From positions 1 to 11,609 of the forward strand of contig DNQL01000165.1 of assembly GCA_003500765.1 (NCBI GenBank): DNA of 11,609 nt, given 5' to 3'. Under the pieces are notes generated by a model. It made no database searches. It was given only the letters and a program-made list of their open reading frames with translations, and was not told where the DNA came from. The translations under genes were made by a program, and so were the position numbers. This document shows, piece after piece, positions 1-7,457 of the stretch. The stretch comes from Elusimicrobiota bacterium (GTDB lineage Bacteria; Elusimicrobiota; Elusimicrobia; Elusimicrobiales; UBA9959). Numbering within the stretch: position 1 is the first letter of the stretch; each line of letters opens with the position of its first letter.

Positions 1-395
1 GCTCCCCGGTGTGGCGCAAGGGCGGCATCGTGTTCGGCCCCCGCCCGCATTCCTACAGGCGGGACATGCCGGCCGCCAAGCGCCGCCAGTTCCTCATCGA
101 GGCCCTGTCAGCCCGCTGCGCCGAGGGCGCCGTGGTCGTCATGGACAGCTTCGATCTGCAGGACGCCAGGACGAAGTCGCTGAACGCCGCCTGGAAAGCC
201 CTTCAGGCCAGGAAGACCCTTTTCGTCATGGACAAGCCGGACCGCAATCTCATCGGCGCCGGCCGCAACATAGAGGGCTTCGGCTGGGCCGTCGCCTCCA
301 ATCTCAACGCCTACCAGGTCCTCAACGGCGGCACGCTGATCTTTTCGGCGGCCGCGCTGAAGGCCCTGGAGAAGAGCCTCGGGGAGGGCAAATGA
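1..395 (+). CDS. rplD: 50S ribosomal protein L4 (5'-truncated by window edge)
   Basis: This is the C-terminal part of ribosomal protein L4, which binds 23S rRNA early in large-subunit assembly and sends a loop into the exit tunnel. About 130 residues are visible, reading from base 3 with no stop upstream in the window. The GTG at 9 is therefore internal and not a start. The segment SPVWRKGGIVFGPRPHSY matches the L4 stretch just after the tunnel loop (SPxWRxGGxxFxPRP). The AARN-like motif is seen as GAGRNIEGF, and the rest is the alpha/beta C-terminal domain. The stop TGA overlaps the rplW start as ATGA, so translation is probably coupled. In many bacteria L4 also represses the S10 operon; the leader for that would lie outside this window. 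Identity is secure. Confidence 0.96.
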   Translation, partial: SPVWRKGGIVFGPRPHSYRRDMPAAKRRQFLIEALSARCAEGAVVVMDSFDLQDARTKSLNAAWKALQARKTLFVMDKPDRNLIGAGRNIEGFGWAVASNLNAYQVLNGGTLIFSAAALKALEKSLGEGK

Positions 396-688
396 CCAGC
401 AACGTCTCCGGGATACTGATATCCCCTATCCTCAGCGAGAAGAGCGTCACGCAGAAGGACGCGGAGAACCGCTACACCTTCAAGGTCGCGGCCGGCGCGA
501 ACAAGACCGAGATCAGGAAAGCGGTGGAAGAGCTGTTCAAGGTTAAGGTCAGCGCCGTCAACACGGTCTCCATGCACGGCAAGTACCACAAGGTGGGCCG
601 TTACGAAGGCCGCCGGGCGGACTGGAAGAAGGCGATAATCACCGTCAAGCAGGGTCAGAAGATAGACGTCACCGACCTGCCCAAATAA
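392..688 (+). CDS. rplW: 50S ribosomal protein L23
   Basis: L23 (98 aa) sits at the mouth of the peptide exit tunnel and is the docking site for trigger factor and the signal recognition particle. The N-terminal [10 protein letters not shown] is the family signature (xxPxxTEKS-like). The [20 protein letters not shown] stretch and the following [10 protein letters not shown] give the typical L23 alpha/beta fold. The start ATG overlaps the rplD stop (ATGA), and an SD-like GGGAGGG at 382-388 lies just before it. A much longer reading of the same frame that begins at 11 is only an out-of-frame read of rplD. Length is normal for the family. The tunnel-exit loop is present, near [19 protein letters not shown]. 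Confidence 0.97.
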   Translation: MTSNVSGILISPILSEKSVTQKDAENRYTFKVAAGANKTEIRKAVEELFKVKVSAVNTVSMHGKYHKVGRYEGRRADWKKAIITVKQGQKIDVTDLPK

Positions 689-704
689 GCCGAGAGGGAA
701 AATT

Positions 705-1547
705 ATGCCATTGAAGACATTCAGACCTTATACCCCGTCGCGCAGGACGATCACGATAAGCGACTACTCCGACATCACCAAGACCGAGCCGGAGAAGAAC
801 CTTACCGTCGGCATGCGCAAGAAGGGCGGCCGGAACAATACCGGCCGGATCATGGTCCGCCACCAGGGCGGCGGCCATAAGCGGAGCTTCCGCACCGTCG
901 ATTTCAAGCGCGAGAAGTTCGGCGTGCCCGCCCGCGTCGCGGCCATAGAGTACGACCCCAACCGCAACGCCCGTATCGCCCTGCTGTTCTACAAGGACGG
1001 CGAGAAGCGCTATATCCCGGCCCCCGTGGGCATGGGCGTCGGCGACGAGGTCGTGAGCGGGCCGCAGTCCCCGATCAAGACCGGCAACGCCCTGCCGCTT
1101 CACAATATCCCGGACGGCACGTTCATACACGCCATCGAGATGATCCCCGGCCGCGGCGCGCAGTTCGTGCGCTCCGCCGGCACGCAGGCGCAGCTGATGG
1201 CCAAGGAGGGCGACTACGCCCTCATCAAGATGCCCTCCGGCGAGCTGCGCAAGGTGCTCCGGAATTGCCTGGCCACCGTCGGCCAGGTCGGCAACATAGA
1301 GCACAACACGATAACCGTCGGAAAGGCCGGCCGCAAGCGCCACCTGGGCATACGCCCGACCGTGCGCGGCGGAGCGATGAACGCGACGGACCATCCGCTG
1401 GGCGGCGGCCGCGGCCGCTCCAAGGGCAACAACGTGCCCCGCTCGCCGTGGAACCAGCCTTCCCGCGGCTTCAAGACCCGGACCAAGTCCAAGATCTGGG
1501 GATGGATGATAGTGCAGGACAGGCGCAAGTCCAAGACCGAGATCTAA
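705..1547 (+). CDS. rplB: 50S ribosomal protein L2
   Basis: L2 (280 aa) binds 23S rRNA near the peptidyl-transferase centre and helps subunit association. It has the N-terminal OB fold ([20 protein letters not shown], residues 41-60), the LEYDPNR-like [13 protein letters not shown], then an SH3-like domain and a basic tail. Residues 41-240 align without gaps to E. coli L2 as I recall it. The conserved histidine known as His229 in mature E. coli L2 is kept (H230 here). The usual bacterial motif DHPHGGGEGR, however, reads [10 protein letters not shown] at 229-238. The C-terminus is also unusual, with [15 protein letters not shown] followed by [11 protein letters not shown] in place of the common FIVRRR ending. 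SD GAGAGGG at 692-698. Confidence 0.98.
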   Translation: MPLKTFRPYTPSRRTITISDYSDITKTEPEKNLTVGMRKKGGRNNTGRIMVRHQGGGHKRSFRTVDFKREKFGVPARVAAIEYDPNRNARIALLFYKDGEKRYIPAPVGMGVGDEVVSGPQSPIKTGNALPLHNIPDGTFIHAIEMIPGRGAQFVRSAGTQAQLMAKEGDYALIKMPSGELRKVLRNCLATVGQVGNIEHNTITVGKAGRKRHLGIRPTVRGGAMNATDHPLGGGRGRSKGNNVPRSPWNQPSRGFKTRTKSKIWGWMIVQDRRKSKTEI

Positions 1548-1565
1548 TAGCAAGGAGAATCTGAA

Positions 1566-1853
1566 ATGAGCAGATCGTCAAAAAAAGGTCCGTACGTCGA
1601 CCAGAAGCTCCTGGAGAAAGTCCAGAAGATGGCCCAGTCCGGCGAGAAAAAGCCGATCAAGACCTGGGCCAGGGCCTGCACCATCCCCCCGGAGTTCGTG
1701 GGTCACAATTTCATGGTGCACAACGGCAGGAAGTTCCTGCCCGTCTACGTGACGGAGCGCATGGTCGGCCACAAGCTGGGCGAATTCTCTTTCACCCGCA
1801 TCTTCAAAGGCCACGGTTCCGCGCATACCAAGGAAGCGACGGCCCTCACCTGA
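1566..1853 (+). CDS. rpsS: 30S ribosomal protein S19
   Basis: S19 (95 aa) lies in the head of the small subunit, forms a pair with S13 and touches the A-site tRNA and bridge region. The family signatures are complete: [11 protein letters not shown] at the start, [19 protein letters not shown] in the middle, and the nearly invariant [20 protein letters not shown], then LGEF.FTR..KGH. The start is set by AAGGAG at 1552-1557, 8 nt upstream. Length and ending are ordinary. It lies 18 nt after rplB and 39 nt before rplV, within the S10-type transcript. Confidence 0.98.
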   Translation: MSRSSKKGPYVDQKLLEKVQKMAQSGEKKPIKTWARACTIPPEFVGHNFMVHNGRKFLPVYVTERMVGHKLGEFSFTRIFKGHGSAHTKEATALT

Positions 1854-1892
1854 GGACGGCTCCCTTAGACAGGCTCTATAACGGAGAAAAAT

Positions 1893-2252
1893 ATGGACGC
1901 AAAGTGCTACGTAAAATACCAGAGGTACGGCCGCCGCAAGGTGGGCCAGGTCATCGACCAGATAAGGGGCAAGTCCCTCTACGAGGCCGAGCAGATACTC
2001 AATAACCTGCCGATGCGCTGCACCGAGGTGCTGCATAAGGCGGTAAAGTCGGCCGGGGCCAACCTGTCCGTCAAGCTCGGCCGCAAGGTCGACCTTAAGG
2101 CCGTCTGGGTCAAAGAGGCTTTCGCCAACCAGGGCCCGACGAAGTTCCTGCGCAGGATGCAGCCCGGACCGCAGGGCCGCGCGATGCCGTTCAAGCGCAA
2201 GATGTGCCACATAACGATGACCGTAAGCGACAGCAAGGAGGCGAGCAGGTAA
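1893..2252 (+). CDS. rplV: 50S ribosomal protein L22
   Basis: L22 (119 aa) has a globular body on the outside of the subunit and a long beta hairpin lining the exit tunnel. The body holds YVKYQRYGRRKVGQVIDQIR and the helix YEAEQILNNLPMR. The hairpin runs about residues 70-110 and contains GPTKFLRRMQPGPQGRAM, close to the usual GP..KR..PRA.GRA pattern. The common KRT.HI is KRKMCHI here. The hairpin tip is where macrolide-resistance changes occur in other species; no deletion is evident. SD GGAG at 1883-1886. The stop codon lies inside a hairpin (2246-2270) that leads to rpsC, and an AAGGAGG sits in the last codons of this gene. Confidence 0.97.
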   Translation: MDAKCYVKYQRYGRRKVGQVIDQIRGKSLYEAEQILNNLPMRCTEVLHKAVKSAGANLSVKLGRKVDLKAVWVKEAFANQGPTKFLRRMQPGPQGRAMPFKRKMCHITMTVSDSKEASR

Positions 2253-2270
2253 GCGCCCGCGCTTCACCTG
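2246..2270 (+). promoter_or_regulatory. Hairpin spanning the rplV stop, upstream of rpsC
   Basis: CAGGTAAGCG (2246-2255) pairs with CGCTT (2260-2264) and ACCTG (2266-2270): ten base pairs, a CCCG tetraloop and one bulged C at 2265. It has no U tract, so it is not an intrinsic terminator. The rplV stop (2250-2252) is in the stem. The only good SD-like sequence before rpsC, AAGGAGG at 2235-2241, lies 38 nt from the start. Folding the hairpin would leave it about 13 nt from the ATG. I infer a role in rpsC initiation or coupling; the pairing itself is directly visible. Confidence 0.6.
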
Positions 2271-2279
2271 TCACACATT

Positions 2280-3002
2280 ATGGGTCAAAAGATCAATCCT
2301 AGGGGTTTAAGGCTGGGCTACATCCAGGACTGGCAGTCCAGGTGGTTCGCGCCCAAGAACATGCCGGAGCTCATCGGCGAGGACTTCGAGATACGCAATC
2401 TGGTGCGTAACCGCTTTCACCTGGCCTCCGTGTCCTGGGTGGACATAGAGCGCGCCGGCTCCTACCTTAAGCTCACCATCCACACCGCCCGTCCCGGGGT
2501 CGTCATCGGGCGCCGCGGCGCGGACATAGAGAGCCTCAAGAACGACGTGGAGAAGATCACCGGCCGCAAGGTGTTCATCAACGTCGCCGAGATCAAGATC
2601 CCGGAGATGGACCCCAGGCTGGTAGGCCAGTCCATCGCCCAGCAGCTCGAGAAGCGCGTCTCCTACAAGAAGGCGATCAAGCGCTCCATGGAGCGCACGC
2701 TGGCCTCGGGCGCCAAGGGCGTCAAGATCATGGTCGGCGGCCGCCTCGGCGGCTCCGAGATCGCGCGCCGCGAGTGGTTCCGCAAGGGCCGCGTGCCGCT
2801 GCAGACCCTCTCGGCCGACATAGACTACGGCCTCACCGAGGCCCACACCTCGATGGGCAAGATCGGCATCAAGGTGTGGATCTTCAAGAAACTTTTCTTC
2901 GCCAAGACCCCCAAGGACCTGATGGAGCAGCTCAAGAAGCTGGAAGCCGACACGGTGGTCCAGCGCGACCCGCAGGCGCCCGAAGAGGCTAAAGGAGCTT
3001 AA
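2280..3002 (+). CDS. rpsC: 30S ribosomal protein S3
   Basis: S3 (240 aa) is at the mRNA entry side of the small-subunit head and, with S4 and S5, helps unwind structured mRNA. It starts with the invariant [13 protein letters not shown]. The N-terminal KH type II domain has its GxxG loop at 77-80 (GRRG in [10 protein letters not shown]). The C-terminal domain is marked by [20 protein letters not shown] and the [14 protein letters not shown] stretch. The basic face used for mRNA unwinding is represented by [11 protein letters not shown]. The family start leaves no doubt about the ATG, yet no SD lies within 30 nt of it; see the hairpin just upstream. The acidic, alanine-rich tail after about residue 225 is variable in this family. 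Confidence 0.98.
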   Translation: MGQKINPRGLRLGYIQDWQSRWFAPKNMPELIGEDFEIRNLVRNRFHLASVSWVDIERAGSYLKLTIHTARPGVVIGRRGADIESLKNDVEKITGRKVFINVAEIKIPEMDPRLVGQSIAQQLEKRVSYKKAIKRSMERTLASGAKGVKIMVGGRLGGSEIARREWFRKGRVPLQTLSADIDYGLTEAHTSMGKIGIKVWIFKKLFFAKTPKDLMEQLKKLEADTVVQRDPQAPEEAKGA

Positions 3003-3003
3003 T

Positions 3004-3417
<414 letters not shown>

Positions 3418-3432
3418 TTCCGGAGAACAAAC

Positions 3433-3660
3433 ATGAAAAGCAAGGACAGGGAAAACCTCAGGAACATGGCCCCGGAAGAGCTGGCGACACAGCTCCGGGA
3501 CCTGGACAAGAAGCTGTTCCAGCTGAAGTTCAAGCGGACCACCGCCCCGCTCGAGAACCCGCTGGAGCTCCGCGCGCTGCGCCGCAAGGCCGCGGTGATA
3601 CGGACCTTCCTCGGACAGAAAGAGGCGGCTAAAAAGCTTTCGGAGGCTGCGAAGAAATGA
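3433..3660 (+). CDS. rpmC: 50S ribosomal protein L29
   Basis: L29 (75 aa) is a small antiparallel helical hairpin beside L23 at the tunnel exit. The family pattern is seen in the segment LRDLDKKLFQLKFKRTTAPL followed by ENPLELRALRRKAAVIRTFL. The C-terminal tail after the GQKE segment is Lys/Ala-rich and about ten residues longer than many L29s. SD GGAG at 3422-3425. The stop TGA overlaps the rpsQ start as ATGA. Confidence 0.96.
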   Translation: MKSKDRENLRNMAPEELATQLRDLDKKLFQLKFKRTTAPLENPLELRALRRKAAVIRTFLGQKEAAKKLSEAAKK

Positions 3661-3929
3661 CCGAAAATACCGATACCAGGAACAGAAGAAAGTCCATCCG
3701 CGGCGTGGTAGTCTCGGACAGGATGGAGAAGACCCGCGTGATCAGCGTGGAACGCGTCTTCAGGCACGCCACCTACGGGAAGACGGTCCGCCGCTCTTCC
3801 AAGTTCTACGCCCACGACGAGGCGAACGAATCCAAGTCGGGCGACCTGGTCGAGATCGTCAGCACCAGGCCGATGTCGCGCCTGAAGCGCTGGCGCGTGG
3901 CCCGCATCCTTCAGAAGGCCGCCCAGTAA
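3657..3929 (+). CDS. rpsQ: 30S ribosomal protein S17
   Basis: S17 (90 aa) is an OB-fold primary binder of 16S rRNA near the foot of the small subunit. Typical parts are RKSIRGVVVSDRMEKTRVIS, then HATYGKTVRRSSKFYAHDE, then KSGDLVEIVSTRPMSRLKRW, which is the near-invariant G.V.I...RPLS..K.W block. An unstructured N-terminus of about 11 residues (TENTDTRNRRK) precedes the domain. It overlaps rpmC by 4 nt, and its SD GGAGG (3642-3646) is inside rpmC. It closes the S10-type block; the next gene begins 20 nt later without a terminator. Confidence 0.97.
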   Translation: MTENTDTRNRRKSIRGVVVSDRMEKTRVISVERVFRHATYGKTVRRSSKFYAHDEANESKSGDLVEIVSTRPMSRLKRWRVARILQKAAQ

Positions 3930-3949
3930 GCGGCACGGGAGAATAAGGC

Positions 3950-4318
3950 ATGATACAGCTAAGATCCATCCTTAACGTGGCCGACAACTCCGGGGCCCGG
4001 AAGCTTCAGTGCTTCAAGGTACTCGGCGGCAGCACCAGGCGTTACGCCTTCATCGGCGACATCGTGGTCTGCTCCGTGAGGGACGCCATTCCGCACGGGG
4101 CGATAAAGAAAGGCGAGGTCGTCAAGGCCGTCGTCGTCAGGACGCGCAAGGAGTCCCGCCGCAAGGACGGCTCCTACATACGCTTCGACGACAACGCGGT
4201 CTGCGTCATCGACGAGAACGGGGAGCCCAAAGGTACCCGCGTGTTCGGCCCCGTGGCCAGGGAGCTGCGCGGAAGGAACTTCCTCAAGATAGTCTCGCTG
4301 GCCCCCGAAGTGATCTGA
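3950..4318 (+). CDS. rplN: 50S ribosomal protein L14
   Basis: L14 (122 aa) forms intersubunit bridges and is the docking site of the silencing factor RsfS in many bacteria. The sequence is canonical from [20 protein letters not shown] to [13 protein letters not shown] and the end [28 protein letters not shown] and the [13 protein letters not shown] loop are present, and length is exactly the usual 122. SD GGGAG at 3937-3941. Codon use shows the window's general habit: 4 of 10 Ile codons are ATA and 6 of 14 Arg codons are AGG or AGA. It begins the spc-type block but shows no promoter of its own. Confidence 0.98.
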   Translation: MIQLRSILNVADNSGARKLQCFKVLGGSTRRYAFIGDIVVCSVRDAIPHGAIKKGEVVKAVVVRTRKESRRKDGSYIRFDDNAVCVIDENGEPKGTRVFGPVARELRGRNFLKIVSLAPEVI

Positions 4319-4333
4319 GGAGCGATTTAAACT

Positions 4334-4642
4334 ATGAAACTCAAAAAGAAAGACATGGTCGTGGTCCTGTCCGGACGGGACAAGGGCAAGAAGGGCGAGA
4401 TCAAGGAGATCAACCCCGGCAAGGGCATGGTCACCGTGACCGGGATCAACATGGTCTCCAAGCACGCCAAGCCCTCCAAGAGCAAGCCGGGCGGCATACA
4501 CAAGATCGAGGCGCCGATGCCGGCCTCCAAGGTGCAGCTGCTCTGCTCCAAGTGCGGCAAGCCGTCCAGGCCCAAGATCACCGTCGCCCAGAGCGGCGAC
4601 AAGCTGCGCGCCTGCAGGAAATGCGGCGAAGCGATAATATAA
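4334..4642 (+). CDS. rplX: 50S ribosomal protein L24, zinc-ribbon form
   Basis: L24 (102 aa) initiates large-subunit assembly and sits near the tunnel exit. The N-terminal KOW motif is at about residues 4-32 (KKKDMVVVLSGRDKGKKGEI), followed by the MVSKHAKPSKSKPGGI stretch that matches the usual N..K.H.KP....PGGI. The C-terminus has two cysteine pairs, C71-x2-C74 and C94-x2-C97, which predicts a zinc ribbon as in many bacterial L24s. The usual SNV before that region is ASKV here. The SD is the GAGGAG that overlaps the rplN stop (4317-4322). Confidence 0.97.
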   Translation: MKLKKKDMVVVLSGRDKGKKGEIKEINPGKGMVTVTGINMVSKHAKPSKSKPGGIHKIEAPMPASKVQLLCSKCGKPSRPKITVAQSGDKLRACRKCGEAII

Positions 4643-4655
4643 GGGGTACCGCAGG

Positions 4656-5267
4656 ATGAACAAGGAAAACAAGAACGAGAAGGGCGGCCAGGCCGTCCCC
4701 AAGGATTATAAACCCAGGCTCCGGACCGCCTACAACAGCACGGTGGCCCCGGCCCTGGTCAAACAGCTCGGCCTTCCCTCCACGATGGCCGCGCCCAGGC
4801 TGACCAAGATCGTCATCAACATGGGAGTCACCGAGGCCAAGGAGAACGCGCAGGCCATCGACCAGGCCAAGGAAGACCTGGCCCTGATAGCCGGCCAGGC
4901 TCCGCAGGTCCGCAAGGCCAAGAAGTCGATCTCTAACTTCAAGCTGCGCGAGGGCATGCCGATAGGCGTGCGCGTGACGCTGCGCGGAGCCCGCATGTAC
5001 GAGTTCCTCGACCGCTTCGTCTCGATAGCGGTCCCGCGTATCCGCGACTTCCAGGGCTTCGACCCCAGGATCTTCGACGGCCGCGGCAATATGAACATCG
5101 GCCTCAAGGAACACCACATCTTCCCCGAGATCAGCATGGAGAAGTCCCCGAAGGCCCGCGGCATGAACATAACCTTCGTGACCACCGCCGGCGAGGACGC
5201 CCGCGGCAAGGCGCTGCTCGAGAACATGGGCATGCCTTTCAGGAAGCCCAAAGAGCAGAAGGCTTAA
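4656..5267 (+). CDS. rplE: 50S ribosomal protein L5, with N-terminal extension
   Basis: L5 (203 aa) binds 5S rRNA in the central protuberance and contacts the P-site tRNA. Family marks are PRLTKIVINMGVTEAKEN, KKSISNFKLREGMPIGVRVT, then LRGARMYEFLDRF, HHIFPEISMEK and the ending LLENMGMPF. Compared with E. coli L5 the PRxxKI.INMG block starts 18 residues later. The protein therefore has an extra polar N-terminus (MNKENKNEKGGQAV). The start rests on ATG at 4656 with AAGGGG at 4641-4646; no later ATG or GTG would give a normal-length L5 without cutting the domain. In E. coli, S8 represses the spc operon by binding mRNA at the start of rplE; I see no clear S8 site in the short 13-nt gap here. Confidence 0.97.
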   Translation: MNKENKNEKGGQAVPKDYKPRLRTAYNSTVAPALVKQLGLPSTMAAPRLTKIVINMGVTEAKENAQAIDQAKEDLALIAGQAPQVRKAKKSISNFKLREGMPIGVRVTLRGARMYEFLDRFVSIAVPRIRDFQGFDPRIFDGRGNMNIGLKEHHIFPEISMEKSPKARGMNITFVTTAGEDARGKALLENMGMPFRKPKEQKA

Positions 5268-5289
5268 GGCTTAAGGAGAAAAGGACTTT

Positions 5290-5475
5290 ATGGCTACATA
5301 CGCTTGGATGGCTAAGATGCGCAAGCCGCAGAAGTTTTCCACCCGGTTCCGCAACCGCTGCCAGGTCTGCGGCAGGCCGCGCGCCTACTACCGCGACTTC
5401 GGCCTCTGCCGTATCTGCCTGCGGAAGATGGCCCACGAGGGTCTTATCCCGGGCTTGAGGAAGTCGAGCTGGTAA
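5290..5475 (+). CDS. rpsN: 30S ribosomal protein S14, short zinc-binding type
   Basis: This is the 61-residue C+ form of S14 (often called rpsZ or type Z), a late-assembling protein of the small-subunit head. The zinc ligands are C24-x2-C27 and C40-x2-C43 in [20 protein letters not shown], and the end [10 protein letters not shown] is the family signature. The N-terminus [16 protein letters not shown] is slightly atypical: many short S14s begin MAKK-x-MI. SDs are AAGGAG (5273-5278) or the nearer AAGGA (5281-5285). The short form is ancestral and zinc-dependent; no long zinc-free copy is in this window. Confidence 0.97.
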   Translation: MATYAWMAKMRKPQKFSTRFRNRCQVCGRPRAYYRDFGLCRICLRKMAHEGLIPGLRKSSW

Positions 5476-5506
5476 AGCGGACGGAATAATTTACAAGAGG
5501 TGAAAC

Positions 5507-5914
5507 ATGGATCCTATATCCGACATGCTCAGCACTATGCGGAACGCGGTAGCCAAGAAGAAGGAGCGCGTTGACGTGCCCTTCTCCGGCGTCAAGATGA
5601 ACATAGCCAAGGTCCTCAAGGACGAGGGCTTCGTTTCCGGCTACAAGATGATGAAGAACGAGTCCGCGAAGGTCCCCGACAAGAGGGGCTTCATCCGGAT
5701 AACGCTGAAGTACACGCAGGACAAGCGCCCGGTGATCACCGGCCTCAAGCGCGTCTCCAGGCCCGGCCTGCGCGTCTACCGGCCTTACGACGAGATACCG
5801 CGCGTGCGCGCGGCTTTCGGCGTGACGATACTTTCGACCTCCCGCGGCCTGCTTACCGATTCCGAGGCCCGCAAGCAGAAGGTCGGCGGCGAAGTGCTGT
5901 GCCAGGTCTGGTGA
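5507..5914 (+). CDS. rpsH: 30S ribosomal protein S8
   Basis: S8 (135 aa) binds helix 21 of 16S rRNA early in small-subunit assembly and represses the spc operon in E. coli. The start DPISDMLSTMRNA and the ending ILSTSRGLLTDSEARKQKVG followed by GEVLCQVW are near-canonical. KMNIAKVLKDEGFVSGY and LKRVSRPGLRVYRPYDEIP are also typical. The last residues QVW replace the common YVW. SD AGAGG at 5496-5500. Confidence 0.98.
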   Translation: MDPISDMLSTMRNAVAKKKERVDVPFSGVKMNIAKVLKDEGFVSGYKMMKNESAKVPDKRGFIRITLKYTQDKRPVITGLKRVSRPGLRVYRPYDEIPRVRAAFGVTILSTSRGLLTDSEARKQKVGGEVLCQVW

Positions 5915-5951
5915 CCGGGCGAGCGAGAACCTGATTTAAAAGGGGAAAGAC

Positions 5952-6509
5952 ATGAGCAGAATTGGAAAAAAACCGATAGCCCTGCCGGATAAGGTCAAGG
6001 CGAAGATCGACAACAGGACCGTCCTGGTGGAAGGCCCGCTCGGCAAGCTGTCGTACTCGCTGCCCGAGGGCATCAACGCCGAAGTCAAGGATTCCACGCT
6101 CACGGTGAGCGTCGCCCAGGGCGCCTCCGGAAAGGCCGCGCTCTTCGGCACCGCCAGGGCCAGGCTCAACAGCATGGTCTCCGGCGTCGCGACCGGTTTC
6201 AGCAAGGTGCTCGAGATAAACGGCGTAGGCTTCAAGGGAGCCGTCGAGGGCAACCGCGTTTCCATGCAGCTGGGCTTCTCCCACCCCGTGGTGTTCGATA
6301 TACCCCAGGGCGTCAAGATGAGCTTCGACCCCAAGCAGACGGTGCTGACCATCTCCGGCTTCGACAAGGAGATCGTAGGCAATATCGCCGCCCAGATCAG
6401 GCGCGTCAAGAAAACCGAGCCTTACAAAGGCACCGGCATCAAGTACCAGGGCGAACACGTCATCCGCAAGGCCGGCAAGACCGCCGCGGGCGCCGGCGCC
6501 AAGAAATAA
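5952..6509 (+). CDS. rplF: 50S ribosomal protein L6
   Basis: L6 (185 aa) has two repeated alpha/beta domains and lies near the sarcin-ricin loop, where elongation factors bind. The first domain starts MSRIGKKPIALPDKVKAKID, with VEGPLGKLSYSLPEGI. The second holds the highly conserved EINGVGFKGAVEGNRVSMQL and GFSHPVVFDIPQGV, and ends in the signature KKTEPYKGTGIKYQGEHVIR followed by KAGK. Length is normal. The Ala/Gly/Lys tail is variable in the family. SD AAGGGG at 5940-5945. Confidence 0.98.
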   Translation: MSRIGKKPIALPDKVKAKIDNRTVLVEGPLGKLSYSLPEGINAEVKDSTLTVSVAQGASGKAALFGTARARLNSMVSGVATGFSKVLEINGVGFKGAVEGNRVSMQLGFSHPVVFDIPQGVKMSFDPKQTVLTISGFDKEIVGNIAAQIRRVKKTEPYKGTGIKYQGEHVIRKAGKTAAGAGAKK

Positions 6510-6524
6510 ACCAAGGACGACACT

Positions 6525-6878
6525 ATGATAAGCAAACAGGAAAAATACCAGATACGCAGCGTGAGGACCCGCCGCAAGCTCCTGGAGCGCGACGTGATAA
6601 GGCCGCGCCTGAGCGTCTTCCGCAGCACGCATTACATCTACGCCCAGGTGATCGACGACGCGCAGGGCAAGACGGTCGCCGCCGCCTCCAGCTCGGAAAA
6701 AGAGCTTAAGGCGAAGGGCAAGAACCTCGAGACGGCCAAGGCCGTCGGGGCTCTCGTCGCCAAGCGCGCCCTGGACAAGGGCGTCAAGGAAGTCTGCTTC
6801 GACCGGGGCGGCAGGATATATCACGGCCGCATCAAGGCCCTCGCCGACGCCGCCCGCGAAGCCGGGCTGAAATTCTGA
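6525..6878 (+). CDS. rplR: 50S ribosomal protein L18
   Basis: L18 (117 aa) binds 5S rRNA together with L5 in the central protuberance. The basic N-terminus holds RTRRKLL and the signature [20 protein letters not shown]. The C-terminal half holds [20 protein letters not shown], then [20 protein letters not shown] and the ending REAGLKF, all typical. SD AAGGA at 6513-6517. It is 15 nt after rplF and 14 nt before rpsE. Confidence 0.98.
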   Translation: MISKQEKYQIRSVRTRRKLLERDVIRPRLSVFRSTHYIYAQVIDDAQGKTVAAASSSEKELKAKGKNLETAKAVGALVAKRALDKGVKEVCFDRGGRIYHGRIKALADAAREAGLKF

Positions 6879-6892
6879 CACCTGGAGATAAC

Positions 6893-7456
6893 ATGATCCT
6901 TAAGAACGCCAAGAAGATGAAGGAAGACAAGGAGATCACCGCCGACTCCAAGCTCAATAAGACCGAAGTCGAGAGCCTGGAGCTGGACGTCCCGAAATTC
7001 GAGGAGCGGACGGCCGTGGTCGCGATCAACCGCGTCACCAAGGTCGTCAAGGGCGGCAAGCGCTTCTCCTTCAACGCCCTCGTCGTGGTCGGCGACAACA
7101 ACGGCGGCGTCGGCGCCTCCGTCGGAAAGTCCAACGAGGTGCAGGGCGCCATACAGAAGGCGACCGCCGGCGCCCGCAAGGAAATAATCCATTTCCCTAT
7201 CAAGGACATGAGCATCCCGCACGAGGTCGAAGGCCGCTTCGGCGCCGGGCACGTCTGGATGAAGCCGGCCGTCAAGGGTACCGGTCTCATAGCCGGCGGC
7301 GGCGTCCGCGCCGTGCTCGAGGTCTGCGGCATCAAGAACATACTTACCAAGAACCTGGGCTCGCGCAACGCGTTCAACACCGTGTACGCGACCCTGGACG
7401 CCCTCTCCCGGCTCAGGAGCCGCGAAGAGGTCGCCAGGCTCAGGGGGGAGAAATAA
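6893..7456 (+). CDS. rpsE: 30S ribosomal protein S5
   Basis: S5 (187 aa) is at the mRNA entry side and affects decoding fidelity. The N-terminal double-stranded-RNA-binding-like domain begins [20 protein letters not shown] followed by [13 protein letters not shown]. The loop after it is unusual: [17 protein letters not shown] (67-83) replaces the common GDGxGxVGxGxGKAxEV. The C-terminal domain is standard, with [20 protein letters not shown] and [20 protein letters not shown], then GS.N..N...ATLDAL. About 30 residues rich in Lys and Glu precede the domain. SD GGAG at 6884-6887. The gene ends 1 nt before rplO, which leaves no room for rpmD (L30). Confidence 0.98.
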   Translation: MILKNAKKMKEDKEITADSKLNKTEVESLELDVPKFEERTAVVAINRVTKVVKGGKRFSFNALVVVGDNNGGVGASVGKSNEVQGAIQKATAGARKEIIHFPIKDMSIPHEVEGRFGAGHVWMKPAVKGTGLIAGGGVRAVLEVCGIKNILTKNLGSRNAFNTVYATLDALSRLRSREEVARLRGEK

Positions 7457-7457
7457 C

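Noticed and set aside
669-1553. Long open frame on the minus strand across rplB, and similar ones across rpsC, rpsH–rplR, rplO and secY
   Set aside because: Long antisense frames are expected in GC-rich genes. Their products match no family I know, and the + strand genes under them are certain.
1865-1892. TATAAC at 1877-1882 as a promoter before rplV
   Set aside because: The -10 match is imperfect and nothing like a -35 box stands at 16-18 nt upstream (GGACGG). The SD and short gap explain the region.
4643-4655. S8 repressor site at the rplX–rplE junction, as in E. coli
   Set aside because: The gap is 13 nt and I could not find a helix like the 16S helix 21 target around it by eye.
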